From NCBI GenBank assembly GCA_012728875.1, contig JAAYEF010000029.1, positions 62,001-126,000 of the forward strand: DNA of 64,000 nt. Reading direction: 5' to 3'. This DNA comes from Candidatus Cloacimonadota bacterium. Its GTDB lineage: Bacteria > Cloacimonadota > Cloacimonadia > Cloacimonadales > Cloacimonadaceae. Position 1 is the stretch's first letter; each line of letters starts with the position of its first letter. The notes under the pieces were generated by a model, which did not search any database, was not told the origin of the DNA, and saw nothing but the letters and a program-made list of their open reading frames with translations. Position numbers and translations under genes: made by a program. Below are positions 35,715 through 44,142 of the stretch, piece by piece.

Positions 35715-36917
35715 ATGAATTACACAAATTCATTTTCCCGAGTGACCCGGGAGATGAGATCTTCGCTGATCCGCGAATTGGTCGCATCCACGAAAAACAT
35801 CGAGGGTTTGATCTCTTTCGCAGGTGGCTTTCCCTCGCCGCTCACCTTCCCTGAAAAGCAGCTTTCCGAAATCTTTGGTGAAGTTGTGGCAAACGAAGGC
35901 CGCGACGTTTTGCAATATGGCGCCAGCGAAGGCGACGCGCTCCTGAAAAAAGAATTGATGAAATGGGAAGGCTACGATCTCGACCCCGACGAAATGCTGA
36001 TCACCGTTGGCGCCACAAACGCGCTCTACTACTATGGAAGAGCGCTCACCGAGCCCGGAGACGTGATCCTGTGTGAAGCGCCCTCATTTTTGGGTTCCCT
36101 GGTGGCGTTCGATGCGCTGGAAGTGGATTGCAAAGCCATCCCCTTCGACGATGAAGGCATCATCATGGACGAGCTGAAAGAGCAGGTTTCCAAGATTCGC
36201 GCCCAAGGCAAGAGGATCAAATTCTTCTACATCATTCCGGACTTCCAAAACCCCGGCGGAATCTCCTACAGCCTTGAGCGCCGCCGCGAACTGCTCCGCT
36301 TTTGCATCGAAAACGAACTCCCCATCGTGGAAGACAACCCCTACTCCCGTCTGCGCTACAGCGGAGAGCCGCTTCCAACCTTCTATCGCCTTGCGCGCGA
36401 AGAGTTTGACGGCTCCACCATCGTCACCGAAATCCAATCCTTTTCAAAAATCCTGGGGCCGGGAATGCGCATCGCCTCCGTGAAGGGCGACAAAGCCCTC
36501 GTGGAGCGCATGGTTTCTTGGCAGCAAAAAGTGAACATCACCCCGGATTGCGTGGCACAGAGGGTTGTGGCTCGCTTTTTGGAGCGCGGCCTCATGGATC
36601 CACACATCGAAAACATCAAAAAATTCTACGCTCCCTACCTGAACAAAATGCTGGATGAACTCCAGAAAAACATGCCTGCCACTGTGAAATGGACCAAACC
36701 CGAAGGCGGCATTTTCCTTTGGCTGACCCTGCCCGAAAACGTGAACGCAGATGAGCTGTTCAAGGAAGCTGCCAAAAACAAGGTTTCCTTCATCCCCGGC
36801 TCAAAGTTCTATCCGCCCGGACAGGAACGTTATAACACCTTGAGGCTGAACTTTAGTTTTGCCACACCCCAGCAAATTGAAGACGGAATAAAACGCCTGG
36901 CAGAACTGCTTGTTTAA
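35715..36917 (+). CDS. PLP-dependent aminotransferase (LysN/2-aminoadipate type)
   Basis: A 400-residue fold-type I aminotransferase. The motif FAGGFPSP (35-42) and the segment LQYGASEGD (66-74) match the 2-aminoadipate/kynurenine aminotransferase group. The cofactor lysine is K245 in SFSKILGPGMR, with N179 and D207 (EDNPYS) in their expected places and the substrate arginine near the end (RLNFS). The range of substrates in this group is broad (2-aminoadipate, branched-chain and aromatic amino acids), so the exact substrate is not assigned. An ordinary metabolic enzyme, alone between asnS and the LysM gene. Confidence 0.88.
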   Translation: MNYTNSFSRVTREMRSSLIRELVASTKNIEGLISFAGGFPSPLTFPEKQLSEIFGEVVANEGRDVLQYGASEGDALLKKELMKWEGYDLDPDEMLITVGATNALYYYGRALTEPGDVILCEAPSFLGSLVAFDALEVDCKAIPFDDEGIIMDELKEQVSKIRAQGKRIKFFYIIPDFQNPGGISYSLERRRELLRFCIENELPIVEDNPYSRLRYSGEPLPTFYRLAREEFDGSTIVTEIQSFSKILGPGMRIASVKGDKALVERMVSWQQKVNITPDCVAQRVVARFLERGLMDPHIENIKKFYAPYLNKMLDELQKNMPATVKWTKPEGGIFLWLTLPENVNADELFKEAAKNKVSFIPGSKFYPPGQERYNTLRLNFSFATPQQIEDGIKRLAELLV

Positions 36918-36934
36918 TAATGCGAGGAAGATGC

Positions 36935-38689
36935 ATGCTCAAATCCTTCAAATACTTATTCCCGCTTCTGTTGATCCTGATCCCGGCGCTTTTAAGCTCG
37001 GAACTGGTGACCCACAGAGTGGAAAGCGGCGACACGCTGTATAATATCAGCAAACGCTACGACGTCACCATCGACCAGATCAAGGAACTTAACAGCCTCA
37101 CAGACAATACCATCCGCCTGGGCCAGGTTCTGAAAATCAAGGAATCGGATCGTTTGGCGGCGGTGACGATACAGCCCGAAGGCAAGATCAGCCTCCCGGC
37201 AGACAAATTGCCCGCAGACCAGGGTGCACCTCACTTTTCCGTGGCGATCGATTCCGAAGGACGTTGGACAAATCCGCGCCGCATCCCTTCCGATGCGCTC
37301 TTTGCCGAAGACGCCGCCGGAAGCCGCTACTATGCTGGAGTTTTGAGCCAAAACATGTCCTTTGGCAGCTTCAAACTGCAAAGCAGGCTCAGCGCCGAAC
37401 AGAGCAAGGATGGGATTCTTGCCGACACATGGCTGGCATGCCAAAACTCTGATGGAAGCTGGCGATGGGCAAAAAACTTTGCCTTGGTGAAGGCTGGAAC
37501 GGGATTGGCTCTGGCGGTTGGCGGTTCCGGAAGCGTGTATGCCGCCGGGCTTTTCGACCAAGAGCTTGAGATTGACAATCAAAAACTCCAAGCCGGCGGT
37601 CCCAGCGACCTGTTTCTGGCAAAGTTCGACAACTCCGGCAAACTGCTCTGGCTGAAGAAAGGCCTTAGTTCAGGCGGGATCAGTTCTCCGATCCTGAGCC
37701 TCAATCAAGATGGAAACATCTTCCTGGGCGGAGAGTTTTCCGGAACCCTGAGCTTCGACGACGCTGAAAACAGTTCCTCGGGAGACAGCGACCTCTTTGT
37801 GACGATGTTGGACTCCATGGGCAGCCGGATCTGGACTGCCACCACAGGCTCCGACAAGGCGGAAAAGCTCCTCAAAATGGAATTGACCGGCAATGGCGGA
37901 ATCCTGATTTACGGTTCCACCCAGGGAAGCTTCAAAATTGAGGGAACAAAACTGGGAGAGCTGCCCGACTCCGCCGACAATAGATTCTTTCTTGCCCGCA
38001 TCGAGCCTGACGGTCGTTGGGTTTGGGGCAGCCGCATCCAGCAGCTCGGAACCCAGTGCCTTTGCAATCATTTCAGTTCCGATACCGAGGGAAACACCTG
38101 GTTTGCCGACAATTTCTATGCCAGCGGTAAAAGCCATGACATCTACACCGGCGGCATGAGTGTGAATTCACAGCTTACCATGCTCAACGCCCAGGGCAAG
38201 AAAATCTGGAGCAAAAGCATGGGCGGCACGGATGTAAGCATAGACTGGATCAGTGCAGGACCAAATTCCGGACTCTTTGTGAGCGGAAGCTTTCTCGGCA
38301 GCCTGACTTTGGGGGATTGCAAGCTGGACAGCGGTTCTCAAACCGCACAATACTACGCCTATTTCGACTCCAAGGGAAACTGCCTCTGGGCACGCAAATG
38401 GCTGGGAACAAACCTCTATTTCAACATGGTTTCCAGCTCGGGCGAGCTCTATCTGGTTGGAAAACATCAACAGTACATCGATACAGGCAGCACGCCCCAC
38501 TATTTTGAAATGGGCGACGGCGATCTGCTTGTGACACAATTGGATGGCGAAGGAAACTGGATTTGGGTGTCCCGTGCAGATTCCAAGGTGTCTCCAGACC
38601 TCCTGAGGCTGGATTTTGACCGCTTGGACAACCTCCGCATCTGGGGCTACAATCCCGGAGAAATGCTCTTCAGCCCTGTGAAACCCTGA
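36935..38689 (+). CDS. Secreted LysM protein with propeller-like domain
   Basis: A 584-residue exported protein. I used ATG 36935 because GAGGA is six bases upstream and the signal peptide (about 1-23, KYLFPLLLILIPALLSS) then starts near the amino end. An upstream ATG at 36920 has no site. Residues about 24-70 are a LysM domain (HRVESGDTLYNISKRYDVT...) that binds peptidoglycan. The rest is repeated WD-like or SBBP-like blades with recurring segments such as FLGGEFSGTLSFDDAE, LFVTMLDSMG and LLVTQLDGEGNW. Function is unknown; a wall-associated sensor or scaffold is plausible. It ends at a terminator. Confidence 0.72.
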   Translation: MLKSFKYLFPLLLILIPALLSSELVTHRVESGDTLYNISKRYDVTIDQIKELNSLTDNTIRLGQVLKIKESDRLAAVTIQPEGKISLPADKLPADQGAPHFSVAIDSEGRWTNPRRIPSDALFAEDAAGSRYYAGVLSQNMSFGSFKLQSRLSAEQSKDGILADTWLACQNSDGSWRWAKNFALVKAGTGLALAVGGSGSVYAAGLFDQELEIDNQKLQAGGPSDLFLAKFDNSGKLLWLKKGLSSGGISSPILSLNQDGNIFLGGEFSGTLSFDDAENSSSGDSDLFVTMLDSMGSRIWTATTGSDKAEKLLKMELTGNGGILIYGSTQGSFKIEGTKLGELPDSADNRFFLARIEPDGRWVWGSRIQQLGTQCLCNHFSSDTEGNTWFADNFYASGKSHDIYTGGMSVNSQLTMLNAQGKKIWSKSMGGTDVSIDWISAGPNSGLFVSGSFLGSLTLGDCKLDSGSQTAQYYAYFDSKGNCLWARKWLGTNLYFNMVSSSGELYLVGKHQQYIDTGSTPHYFEMGDGDLLVTQLDGEGNWIWVSRADSKVSPDLLRLDFDRLDNLRIWGYNPGEMLFSPVKP

Positions 38690-38710
38690 TTTAGACCGAT
38701 CTCAATCCTT

Positions 38711-38744
38711 GAGCCGCTCAGGTGTAAACCAGCGGCTCTTTTTC
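38711..38744 (+). terminator. Rho-independent terminator after the LysM gene
   Basis: GAGCCGCT (38711-38718) pairs with AGCGGCTC (38731-38738) over a 12-base loop and is followed by five T. The left arm overlaps the stop codon of the convergent flavin-reductase gene (38718-38720). Confidence 0.88.
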
Positions 38745-39188
38745 TTTGTTTGCCCAGCTATGGCGCACTTCGCCCACAAAGATGGTGTGGTCGCCGCTGC
38801 GAACCTGCGTCACCACTTCACATTCAAAAACCGCCACCGCTTCCTTGGGAATCGGCAGTTTGTGCAGTTTCCCGGGGATGAATTCAACGCCGCCTTTTTC
38901 AAATTTGTCGATATCCCTGCCCGAACTTGATCCCGCCATCGCGCAAAGCGGCTTCATCTCAACAGAGGGAAAAACGAGGTTGAAAAACCTGTGTTCCTGC
39001 AGGCATTCATAGGAATAGCGGTTGTGTCCAACGGATATGGCAAACATGGGCGGCTGGATGGATGTGCGCATGAACCATTCCATCGTGATCAGGTTGTAGC
39101 CACCTCCGGGTTTTTCGGTTACCGCCAGCACTACTTTTGCTGGTAAGTGTACCAATCCATAAGCTTTTGTGAGTTCTGTTTGCGTCAT
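38718..39188 (-). CDS. Flavin reductase-like FMN-binding protein
   Basis: A 156-residue flavin reductase-like protein (FMN-binding split barrel). ATG 39188 is used because the longer upstream open frame has no start signal and no family match. The start LPAKVVLAVTEKPGGGYNLITMEWFMRTS, read in pieces, follows the family pattern (PxxVxLxTxxxxGxxN), followed by PMFAISVG and a CALMAGSS-like segment (LCAMAGSSSG). It probably reduces flavin with NAD(P)H or binds FMN as an electron carrier. The single gene stands convergent to the LysM gene. Partner enzymes are not nearby. Confidence 0.78.
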   Translation of the reverse strand: MTQTELTKAYGLVHLPAKVVLAVTEKPGGGYNLITMEWFMRTSIQPPMFAISVGHNRYSYECLQEHRFFNLVFPSVEMKPLCAMAGSSSGRDIDKFEKGGVEFIPGKLHKLPIPKEAVAVFECEVVTQVRSGDHTIFVGEVRHSWANKEKEPLVYT

Positions 39189-39289
39189 TGCTTCTTCATC
39201 CTGTCCAATGGTTTTACAAATAATATAAGCCAAAATCCGGCTTCGCCATCCATTTTCCATGGCTCTCCCTGGAGCCGAACCGATCTTCC

Positions 39290-39400
39290 TCTTTGTTGCC
39301 TCCCCTCAAGCACCCGCCCAAAGGCGGGAGGCTTACGGGAAGGATACGGGTTGTATATTGGCTCGAGCCAAGGAGGAGGCAGATCAGGGTTTTTGTTGTG
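39290..39400. repeat. Dispersed palindromic element, copy B
   Basis: Core stem CCCGCC/GGCGGG (39313-39318 with 39323-39328). From GGGAGGCTTA at about 39326 the sequence follows copy A closely for about 70 bases (both contain the ATATTGG and GAGCCAAGG blocks, separated alike). The CTCAAGCACCCGCC block resembles the core of copy C. Promoter 39418-39446 of the next gene lies just after it. Confidence 0.68.
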
Positions 39401-39417
39401 CGAAGGCATGATGGGAC

Positions 39418-39446
39418 TTGACAGAATTGGGCGGTCCAGTTATTTT
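39418..39446 (+). promoter_or_regulatory. Sigma-70-type promoter upstream of the envelope protein and pilD
   Basis: TTGACA at 39418-39423, 17-base spacer, TATTTT at 39441-39446 (four of six to TATAAT). The start codon at 39484 follows after AGGAGG at about 39471. Confidence 0.65.
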
Positions 39447-39483
39447 GTAAAAATAAGATGATAAAAATGAAGGAGGTTCCGAA

Positions 39484-39942
39484 ATGAAAAAGCCTTTGCT
39501 CGGAATCCTGATTCTGCTACTAAGCCTGCCGCTTTTGGCTCAGATAGATATGCCCAAGCCAAATTTCAACCCCTACAGGCAGCAAACGCCGGGATTGTTC
39601 AGCTTGGATCGCCTTTCCATGAACCATTCCCTGGGCTTTTCCGCCGGGGTGAGCAGCGTGGGCACGGGGTACTACCTTTCCCGCTATACGAACCAGATCA
39701 GTTATGTGATTTCGCCAAAGCTGAATCTGGAGCTTGACCTCAGCCTGGTGAACTTTGGAACCACCGGTGCAAAACTCGAATTCAATTCTGACAACAACAC
39801 CAAAGTGATTCCCGAGTTCAAGCTGAACTACCGTCCTTCCGAAAACACGAATCTTTCGATCGAATTCAGGCAGGGAGCGCCGTGGAACCAGGCTTATTCA
39901 CCCTGGGAGACGGATCAGCGTCCCTGGTATGACAGATGGTAA
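39484..39942 (+). CDS. Small exported protein, possible outer-membrane strand-rich protein
   Basis: A 152-residue protein with a clear signal peptide (MKKPLLGILILLLS, ending LLAQ) and strong AGGAGG site. The mature part has alternating hydrophobic and polar residues (LNLELDLSLVNFG, LSIEFRQG) that suggest beta strands, perhaps a small outer-membrane barrel. It overlaps the prepilin peptidase gene by 14 bases. No family is recognised. Confidence 0.7.
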   Translation: MKKPLLGILILLLSLPLLAQIDMPKPNFNPYRQQTPGLFSLDRLSMNHSLGFSAGVSSVGTGYYLSRYTNQISYVISPKLNLELDLSLVNFGTTGAKLEFNSDNNTKVIPEFKLNYRPSENTNLSIEFRQGAPWNQAYSPWETDQRPWYDRW

Positions 39943-40720
39943 AAGTCTTTTGAGCTTTGTGATATATCTTTTGATAGCTGTCCTTGGCGCCGCCCTGGGC
40001 AGCTTTTTTAATGTGGTGATCGACCGCGTTCCCCGGGGCAAATCCATTGTAAATCCTCCCTCCCACTGCACTGAATGCGGCAAACAGCTTCCCGCTTGGC
40101 AAAACATTCCCATCTACAGCTATCTCGCCCAAAAGGGACGCTGCAAAAACTGCGGTGCAAAAATCCACTGGCATCATCTGGTGGTGGAACTCGTTACCCC
40201 GCTGTTGTTTTTGATTTTGGCCTTGCTTTTTGGCGTGGAGAATCTGGCGTTTTGGAAATTTGCATTGATGTTTGGATTCCTGATTCCCATCTTTTTCATC
40301 GATGCCTTTCATCAGCTCATCCCGCTGGTGCTGTCCCTGCCGATGCTGGGCTTGGGGCTGATCCTCAGTTTTGCGCAAAGTGCCTTTCGGTTTCGGGATT
40401 TCTTTCTGGTCTATTTTTTGCCGGCTTTGATGCTGTTTATCCTGCTTTATGCGCTGGCGCTGGCTTGGGAAAAGGTTTTCAAAAAAGAAGGCTTGGGCGG
40501 GGGTGACGTGATCCTGATTCCCGCATTGGCGGTTTATTTCGGAGCGGTTCACATCCCCTTTGTGATACTATTGGCCAGTGTTTTGGGGATGATCTATTTC
40601 CTGCTTTTTGTGCGCAAAGCAAACCAAGTTTTCGCCTTTGGGCCCTTTTTGGCGCTTGCAGGCGTGCTTTGGGCTCTGGTGGGCGATGTGCTTTTGCTGT
40701 CCGTGGGCTTCGGGCTTTAG
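39929..40720 (+). CDS. Prepilin peptidase / leader methyltransferase (type IV)
   Basis: Cleaves and N-methylates type IV pilin or secretion pseudopilin leaders in the inner membrane. The 263-residue polytopic protein has the zinc-ribbon cysteines C47, C50, C72 and C75, and the two catalytic aspartates D125 (FIDAFHQLIP) and D193 in the GLGGGDV motif. Its start overlaps the preceding gene. Its end overlaps the end of the convergent 40,717-41,172 gene by four bases. No pilin genes are in the window, so the substrates lie elsewhere. Confidence 0.92.
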   Translation: MTDGKSLLSFVIYLLIAVLGAALGSFFNVVIDRVPRGKSIVNPPSHCTECGKQLPAWQNIPIYSYLAQKGRCKNCGAKIHWHHLVVELVTPLLFLILALLFGVENLAFWKFALMFGFLIPIFFIDAFHQLIPLVLSLPMLGLGLILSFAQSAFRFRDFFLVYFLPALMLFILLYALALAWEKVFKKEGLGGGDVILIPALAVYFGAVHIPFVILLASVLGMIYFLLFVRKANQVFAFGPFLALAGVLWALVGDVLLLSVGFGL

Positions 40721-41172
40721 TCAAACAAAGCTTTGATCAGGGTTTCGGGCTCCAGACGGTAGGCGCTGCCGCGTCCTTCAAAAAAGCCGTGTGCACCGAT
40801 CATGTGCATGCTGAGCGAAGTCCAAACCACCGTGATGCCATTGCCTTGGTTTGTGAGGGTGGTAACCGCTTTGCGATAGATTCCCGGATGTCCGAAAGGA
40901 CAGGGCATTCTGCCGCGGTAAACCTCGGTTTGAACCAGATATTTGCCATCCACCAAGGTTCCTTCCAGATAGCTGTCCCAGCTTGCCTGGGTCAGGCTTT
41001 CCATCCTTTTTGCCACCTCTTGCTGGGTGCGTCCCAGCCGGTCCAACACAATGGCATCGTCTTGGATAATTTCGTTCAGGGGACGGGTGTCGTCGCCCAA
41101 AAAACCGCTCAGGGTCTGCACCCCGGGCTGCATGCGCTGCATTGTTTTTAATTCTTTTCCTGTGGGTTTCAT
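40717..41172 (-). CDS. Unknown protein, last gene of the Nqr-type cluster
   Basis: A 151-residue soluble protein with no recognised family. ATG 41172 lies three bases beyond the nqrF stop, so it is almost certainly translated from the same transcript. The middle and end have blocks that look conserved in principle: RMPCPFGHPG, SMHMIGAHGFFEGRGSAYR, and a single cysteine with several histidines that could bind metal. The first 30 residues are hydrophilic and no signal or membrane helix is visible. Its last four bases overlap those of the convergent prepilin peptidase gene. I cannot assign a function. A role near the Nqr complex is a guess from position. Confidence 0.62.
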   Translation of the reverse strand: MKPTGKELKTMQRMQPGVQTLSGFLGDDTRPLNEIIQDDAIVLDRLGRTQQEVAKRMESLTQASWDSYLEGTLVDGKYLVQTEVYRGRMPCPFGHPGIYRKAVTTLTNQGNGITVVWTSLSMHMIGAHGFFEGRGSAYRLEPETLIKALFD

Positions 41173-41175
41173 GGC

Positions 41176-42279
41176 TCATCCAAAGCTGTCAAAATAGATC
41201 TTTTCCTTGGGCACGCCCAGATCTGTGAGGGATTTGGTCACGGCGTCGATCATGCCGGGGCTTCCGCAAAGGTAGGCTTCCGTGTTTTTGGGATCGCGGA
41301 TGGCGTCTTTGAAAAAGGGCATGACAAAGCCGGTTTTGCCCTGCCAGTTATCCTCTGGCGCGGCATGTGAAAGCACGGGCTCATAGGCAAAATCGTCAAA
41401 AAGCTTTTCAAAGGATTCCATCTCTTCGGTGAGATAGAGGTCCTTGGGGGTGCGGGCGCCAAAAAAGTATGTCATCTTGCGCTTGGTGCCCACCACGGCA
41501 AGATGCTCCAACATCGACTTGATGGGCGCTTTGCCGGAACCGCCAGCCACAAAAAGGATGTCGGCATCGGTGTCACGCAGGTAGAAATCACCGTAGGGAC
41601 CGGTGAAGCGGGCTTTGTCGCCCACCTTGAGCTGTGTGTGTGCCCAGGTGCTGCAAATCCCTTCCGGAACCAGGCGAATGATGAGCTGGATGGCATTAAC
41701 GTCGTCCGGTTTGGAGGAAATCGAATAGGCGCGGGTGACGCCCTGTTTCACCTTGGCATAGGGCTCTGAAATAAGCTGCACATATTGTCCGGCTTGAAAA
41801 TCAATGGTTTCGCCGGGCTCAAGCTGGAAGGTGATGCCCTTGATGTCGTAGGTGTAATCGATGATTTCCGTAATCACGCTGCTGAATTGGCGGATGTTGA
41901 AAATGCTTTCGGGAATCTCGATGCTGACATCACTTTTCACCTTGACCTGACAGCTCAGGCGAACGTTGTCCGCCAGTTCAGCCTGGTTCAAAAAAGGCTT
42001 TTCGGTTGGCAAAACGGGACCGCCGCCATCCAATACCTTGCATTTGCAGGCGCCGCAGCTTCCTCTGCCACCGCAGGCGGAGGGTAAAAAGACCTGCTCT
42101 TCGCTGAGCGAGTTCAAGAGGCTGCTGCCGCCTTTGACGGTGAGTTCGCGTTTGTTGTTTACGTTGATTTTGCAATCGCCATAGTTGTTCAGCCAGCGTT
42201 CGGCAATCACCAGCAAAATAGCCAGGATTCCGCTGACGCCGGTGATCACTCCGGTATCTTTCAAAATGGTGATAAGCAT
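41176..42279 (-). CDS. nqrF: NqrF-like NADH-oxidising subunit (2Fe-2S and FAD)
   Basis: Takes electrons from NADH for the membrane complex. The 367-residue protein has an amino-terminal anchor helix (about 10-28), a plant-type [2Fe-2S] domain with C69, C75, C78 and C110, then an FAD domain (RAYSIS) and NAD domain (VAGGSGKAPIKS, YLCGSPGMID). It is the expected NqrF design, though somewhat shorter than V. cholerae NqrF (about 408). The gene follows nqrE by 15 bases on the minus strand and precedes the unknown 151-residue gene. The presence of NqrF rather than RnfB/RnfC argues for an NADH-using, not ferredoxin-using, input. Confidence 0.93.
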   Translation of the reverse strand: MLITILKDTGVITGVSGILAILLVIAERWLNNYGDCKINVNNKRELTVKGGSSLLNSLSEEQVFLPSACGGRGSCGACKCKVLDGGGPVLPTEKPFLNQAELADNVRLSCQVKVKSDVSIEIPESIFNIRQFSSVITEIIDYTYDIKGITFQLEPGETIDFQAGQYVQLISEPYAKVKQGVTRAYSISSKPDDVNAIQLIIRLVPEGICSTWAHTQLKVGDKARFTGPYGDFYLRDTDADILFVAGGSGKAPIKSMLEHLAVVGTKRKMTYFFGARTPKDLYLTEEMESFEKLFDDFAYEPVLSHAAPEDNWQGKTGFVMPFFKDAIRDPKNTEAYLCGSPGMIDAVTKSLTDLGVPKEKIYFDSFG

Positions 42280-42294
42280 TGCTGTGAGTCCCCT

Positions 42295-42882
42295 TTATTG
42301 GATGGGCGCGATGCCGGAAAAACCGACAAAGGCCAGAGCCATGATGCCGGTGATGATGAGGCTGATGCCAGTTCCGCGCAAGCCGGCGGGGACCATCTTT
42401 TCGCGTAGTTTGCCTCTGAGCCCGGCAAGCATCAGGATCGCCAGAAGCCAACCCAGTCCGCTGCCAAAGCCATAGGCAATGGATTGCAGGAAGTTGTAGT
42501 TTCGGATCACCATGAACAGACTGACGCCAAAGATGGCGCAGTTCACCGTGATCAGAGGCAAAAAGATGCCCAGGGAATAATATAGAGCCGGGGCAAAGCG
42601 CTCGATGAGCAGTTCCAAAAGCTGCACAAAGGCGGCAATCACGATGATGAAAACGATGTATTGCAGATATTCAATATGAAAGGGCACCAGCAGATAGTGG
42701 TAGGCAAGCCAGTTCAATGCGGTGGTGAAAACCAACACGAAGGAAACCGCAATGCCAAGCCCCATGGAGGATTCCACTTCCTTTGAAACAGAAAGGTAGG
42801 AACACATGCCCAAAAAGTTTGTGAGCAGGATGTTGCTGGTGAAGATCGCGGCCCAAAAGAGCAGAAAGGCTGATATTTCCAT
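42295..42882 (-). CDS. nqrE: NqrE/RnfA-type membrane subunit
   Basis: A 195-residue polytopic protein with six predicted helices, matching NqrE/RnfA. Conserved features are SNILLTNFLGMC at about 16-27 with the cysteine near the iron-sulfur centre of the membrane core, and the NCAIFG segment (about 104-109) carrying the second conserved cysteine. It sits one base after the nqrD stop and forms the ion-conducting core together with the NqrD homologue. Confidence 0.92.
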   Translation of the reverse strand: MEISAFLLFWAAIFTSNILLTNFLGMCSYLSVSKEVESSMGLGIAVSFVLVFTTALNWLAYHYLLVPFHIEYLQYIVFIIVIAAFVQLLELLIERFAPALYYSLGIFLPLITVNCAIFGVSLFMVIRNYNFLQSIAYGFGSGLGWLLAILMLAGLRGKLREKMVPAGLRGTGISLIITGIMALAFVGFSGIAPIQ

Positions 42883-42883
42883 C

Positions 42884-43477
42884 TTAGACCACCTTGTAAT
42901 ATTTGTTGTTTACAAACCAAATGAGCAGCGCCAACAGGAAAAACGCGCTGGGCGCCATCACCATGATGCTCCAGTTTGTCCACCAGGAGCCAAAAATCTT
43001 GAATCCAAACAGGGTGCCAAAGCCAAAGAGCTCGCGCACAAAGGAAATCACCAAGAGCACCATGGTGTAACCCAGGCCGGCGCCAATGCCGTCGATCACT
43101 GAATCCAGAGGCGGGTTCTTGGAAGCAAAGGCTTCCAGGCGTCCCATCAGGATGCAGTTTGTGATGATGAGGCCCACGTAGGGTCCCAGCTGCTTGCTGA
43201 CATCGGGCAGGAAAGCTTTGAGCATGATGTCCACCATGATCACATATGCTGCCATGATCAGGGTTTGAGCGATCATACGCACGCTGCGGGGCGTGTATTC
43301 CCGAATGATGGAAACCGTGAGGCAGGAAAGCGCCAGCGCAAAGGTGACGCCCAAGCCCATGATGAGGCTATTCATCATCAGGTTTGTGACCGCCAGAGAG
43401 GAACAGATACCCAAAATCTGCTTCCACACGGCGTTGTCCGTGAAAGCGGAATTTATGAAAATCTCTTTGCGAGTCAT
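42884..43477 (-). CDS. nqrD: NqrD/RnfE-type membrane subunit
   Basis: A 197-residue polytopic protein, partner of NqrE in the ion-translocating core. The GICSSLAVTNLMMNS segment at about 24-38 and the NCILMGR motif at about 111-117 carry the two conserved cysteines of the membrane iron-sulfur site. It overlaps nqrC by four bases. Confidence 0.92.
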   Translation of the reverse strand: MTRKEIFINSAFTDNAVWKQILGICSSLAVTNLMMNSLIMGLGVTFALALSCLTVSIIREYTPRSVRMIAQTLIMAAYVIMVDIMLKAFLPDVSKQLGPYVGLIITNCILMGRLEAFASKNPPLDSVIDGIGAGLGYTMVLLVISFVRELFGFGTLFGFKIFGSWWTNWSIMVMAPSAFFLLALLIWFVNNKYYKVV

Positions 43478-44142
43478 TTTGCCTCCTGAGATCTGGATTT
43501 GGCGATTTCGGCCAGTTCGTCCCGAACCATGTCCACCACAGCCCTGCTGGTGATGGTGGCGCCTGTGATTTGGCGCAGTTCCTTGGGTTCGATTTTCTCC
43601 TGACCTTCGGGCACCATCACAAATACGATGGGGCTGGTTTTTTCCAGGATGGGTTTACCTTTGAACTGGGAAGTGAACCAATCCTCCTCGATGCGACCGC
43701 CCAGACCGGGAGTCTCGGATTGGCTGTAAACATTTAAGCCCAAAAGGGTTTGCAGGTCCAGGCTGGTGGCAACGAGCGCGCGCATCGTGCCCCAAAGCCC
43801 TTTTCCGCCCACATCGAACACATAGGCGATGAGTTCATCGTTGAATCTGACCTCATAGGCTTTGCGCGCAAAGCTGTCTTCGTCCATCAGGCTGATATAC
43901 TGTTTGAAACTGTTGGGGTAATCAGTTTGGAGAGCCGCAGCCTCACCGCCGATGCGACTGGCAAGGCTGTCTGCCACCAGGCTGAGAATGGTTTTTTCAT
44001 AGACTTCGCGCTGCTGCCTTTCGATGCGGGGCTCGCTGGCACGATACATCACTGCCAGAATGCCCACAAAAATCAGGCTGAGAATCAGCACGAAAAGCAC
44101 TGGCCACACTGGTTTGTCGAAAAAGCTGGTCTTATTTTCCAT
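43474..44142 (-). CDS. nqrC: NqrC/RnfG-type FMN-binding subunit
   Basis: A 222-residue protein with one amino-terminal helix (about 12-32) and an extracytoplasmic FMN-binding domain. The covalent attachment motif is TGAT at 193-196 in QITGATITSR, so FMN should be bound to T196. The SQSETPGLGGR block at about 141-150 is also conserved. The length is near RnfG (about 210) and shorter than NqrC (about 260). It overlaps nqrB by 11 bases and nqrD by four. Confidence 0.92.
   Translation of the reverse strand: MENKTSFFDKPVWPVLFVLILSLIFVGILAVMYRASEPRIERQQREVYEKTILSLVADSLASRIGGEAAALQTDYPNSFKQYISLMDEDSFARKAYEVRFNDELIAYVFDVGGKGLWGTMRALVATSLDLQTLLGLNVYSQSETPGLGGRIEEDWFTSQFKGKPILEKTSPIVFVMVPEGQEKIEPKELRQITGATITSRAVVDMVRDELAEIAKSRSQEAK

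Noticed and set aside
36920-36934. Earlier ATG for the LysM protein
   Set aside because: It lacks a ribosome binding site, and the ATG at 36935 is well spaced from GAGGA and directly starts the signal peptide.
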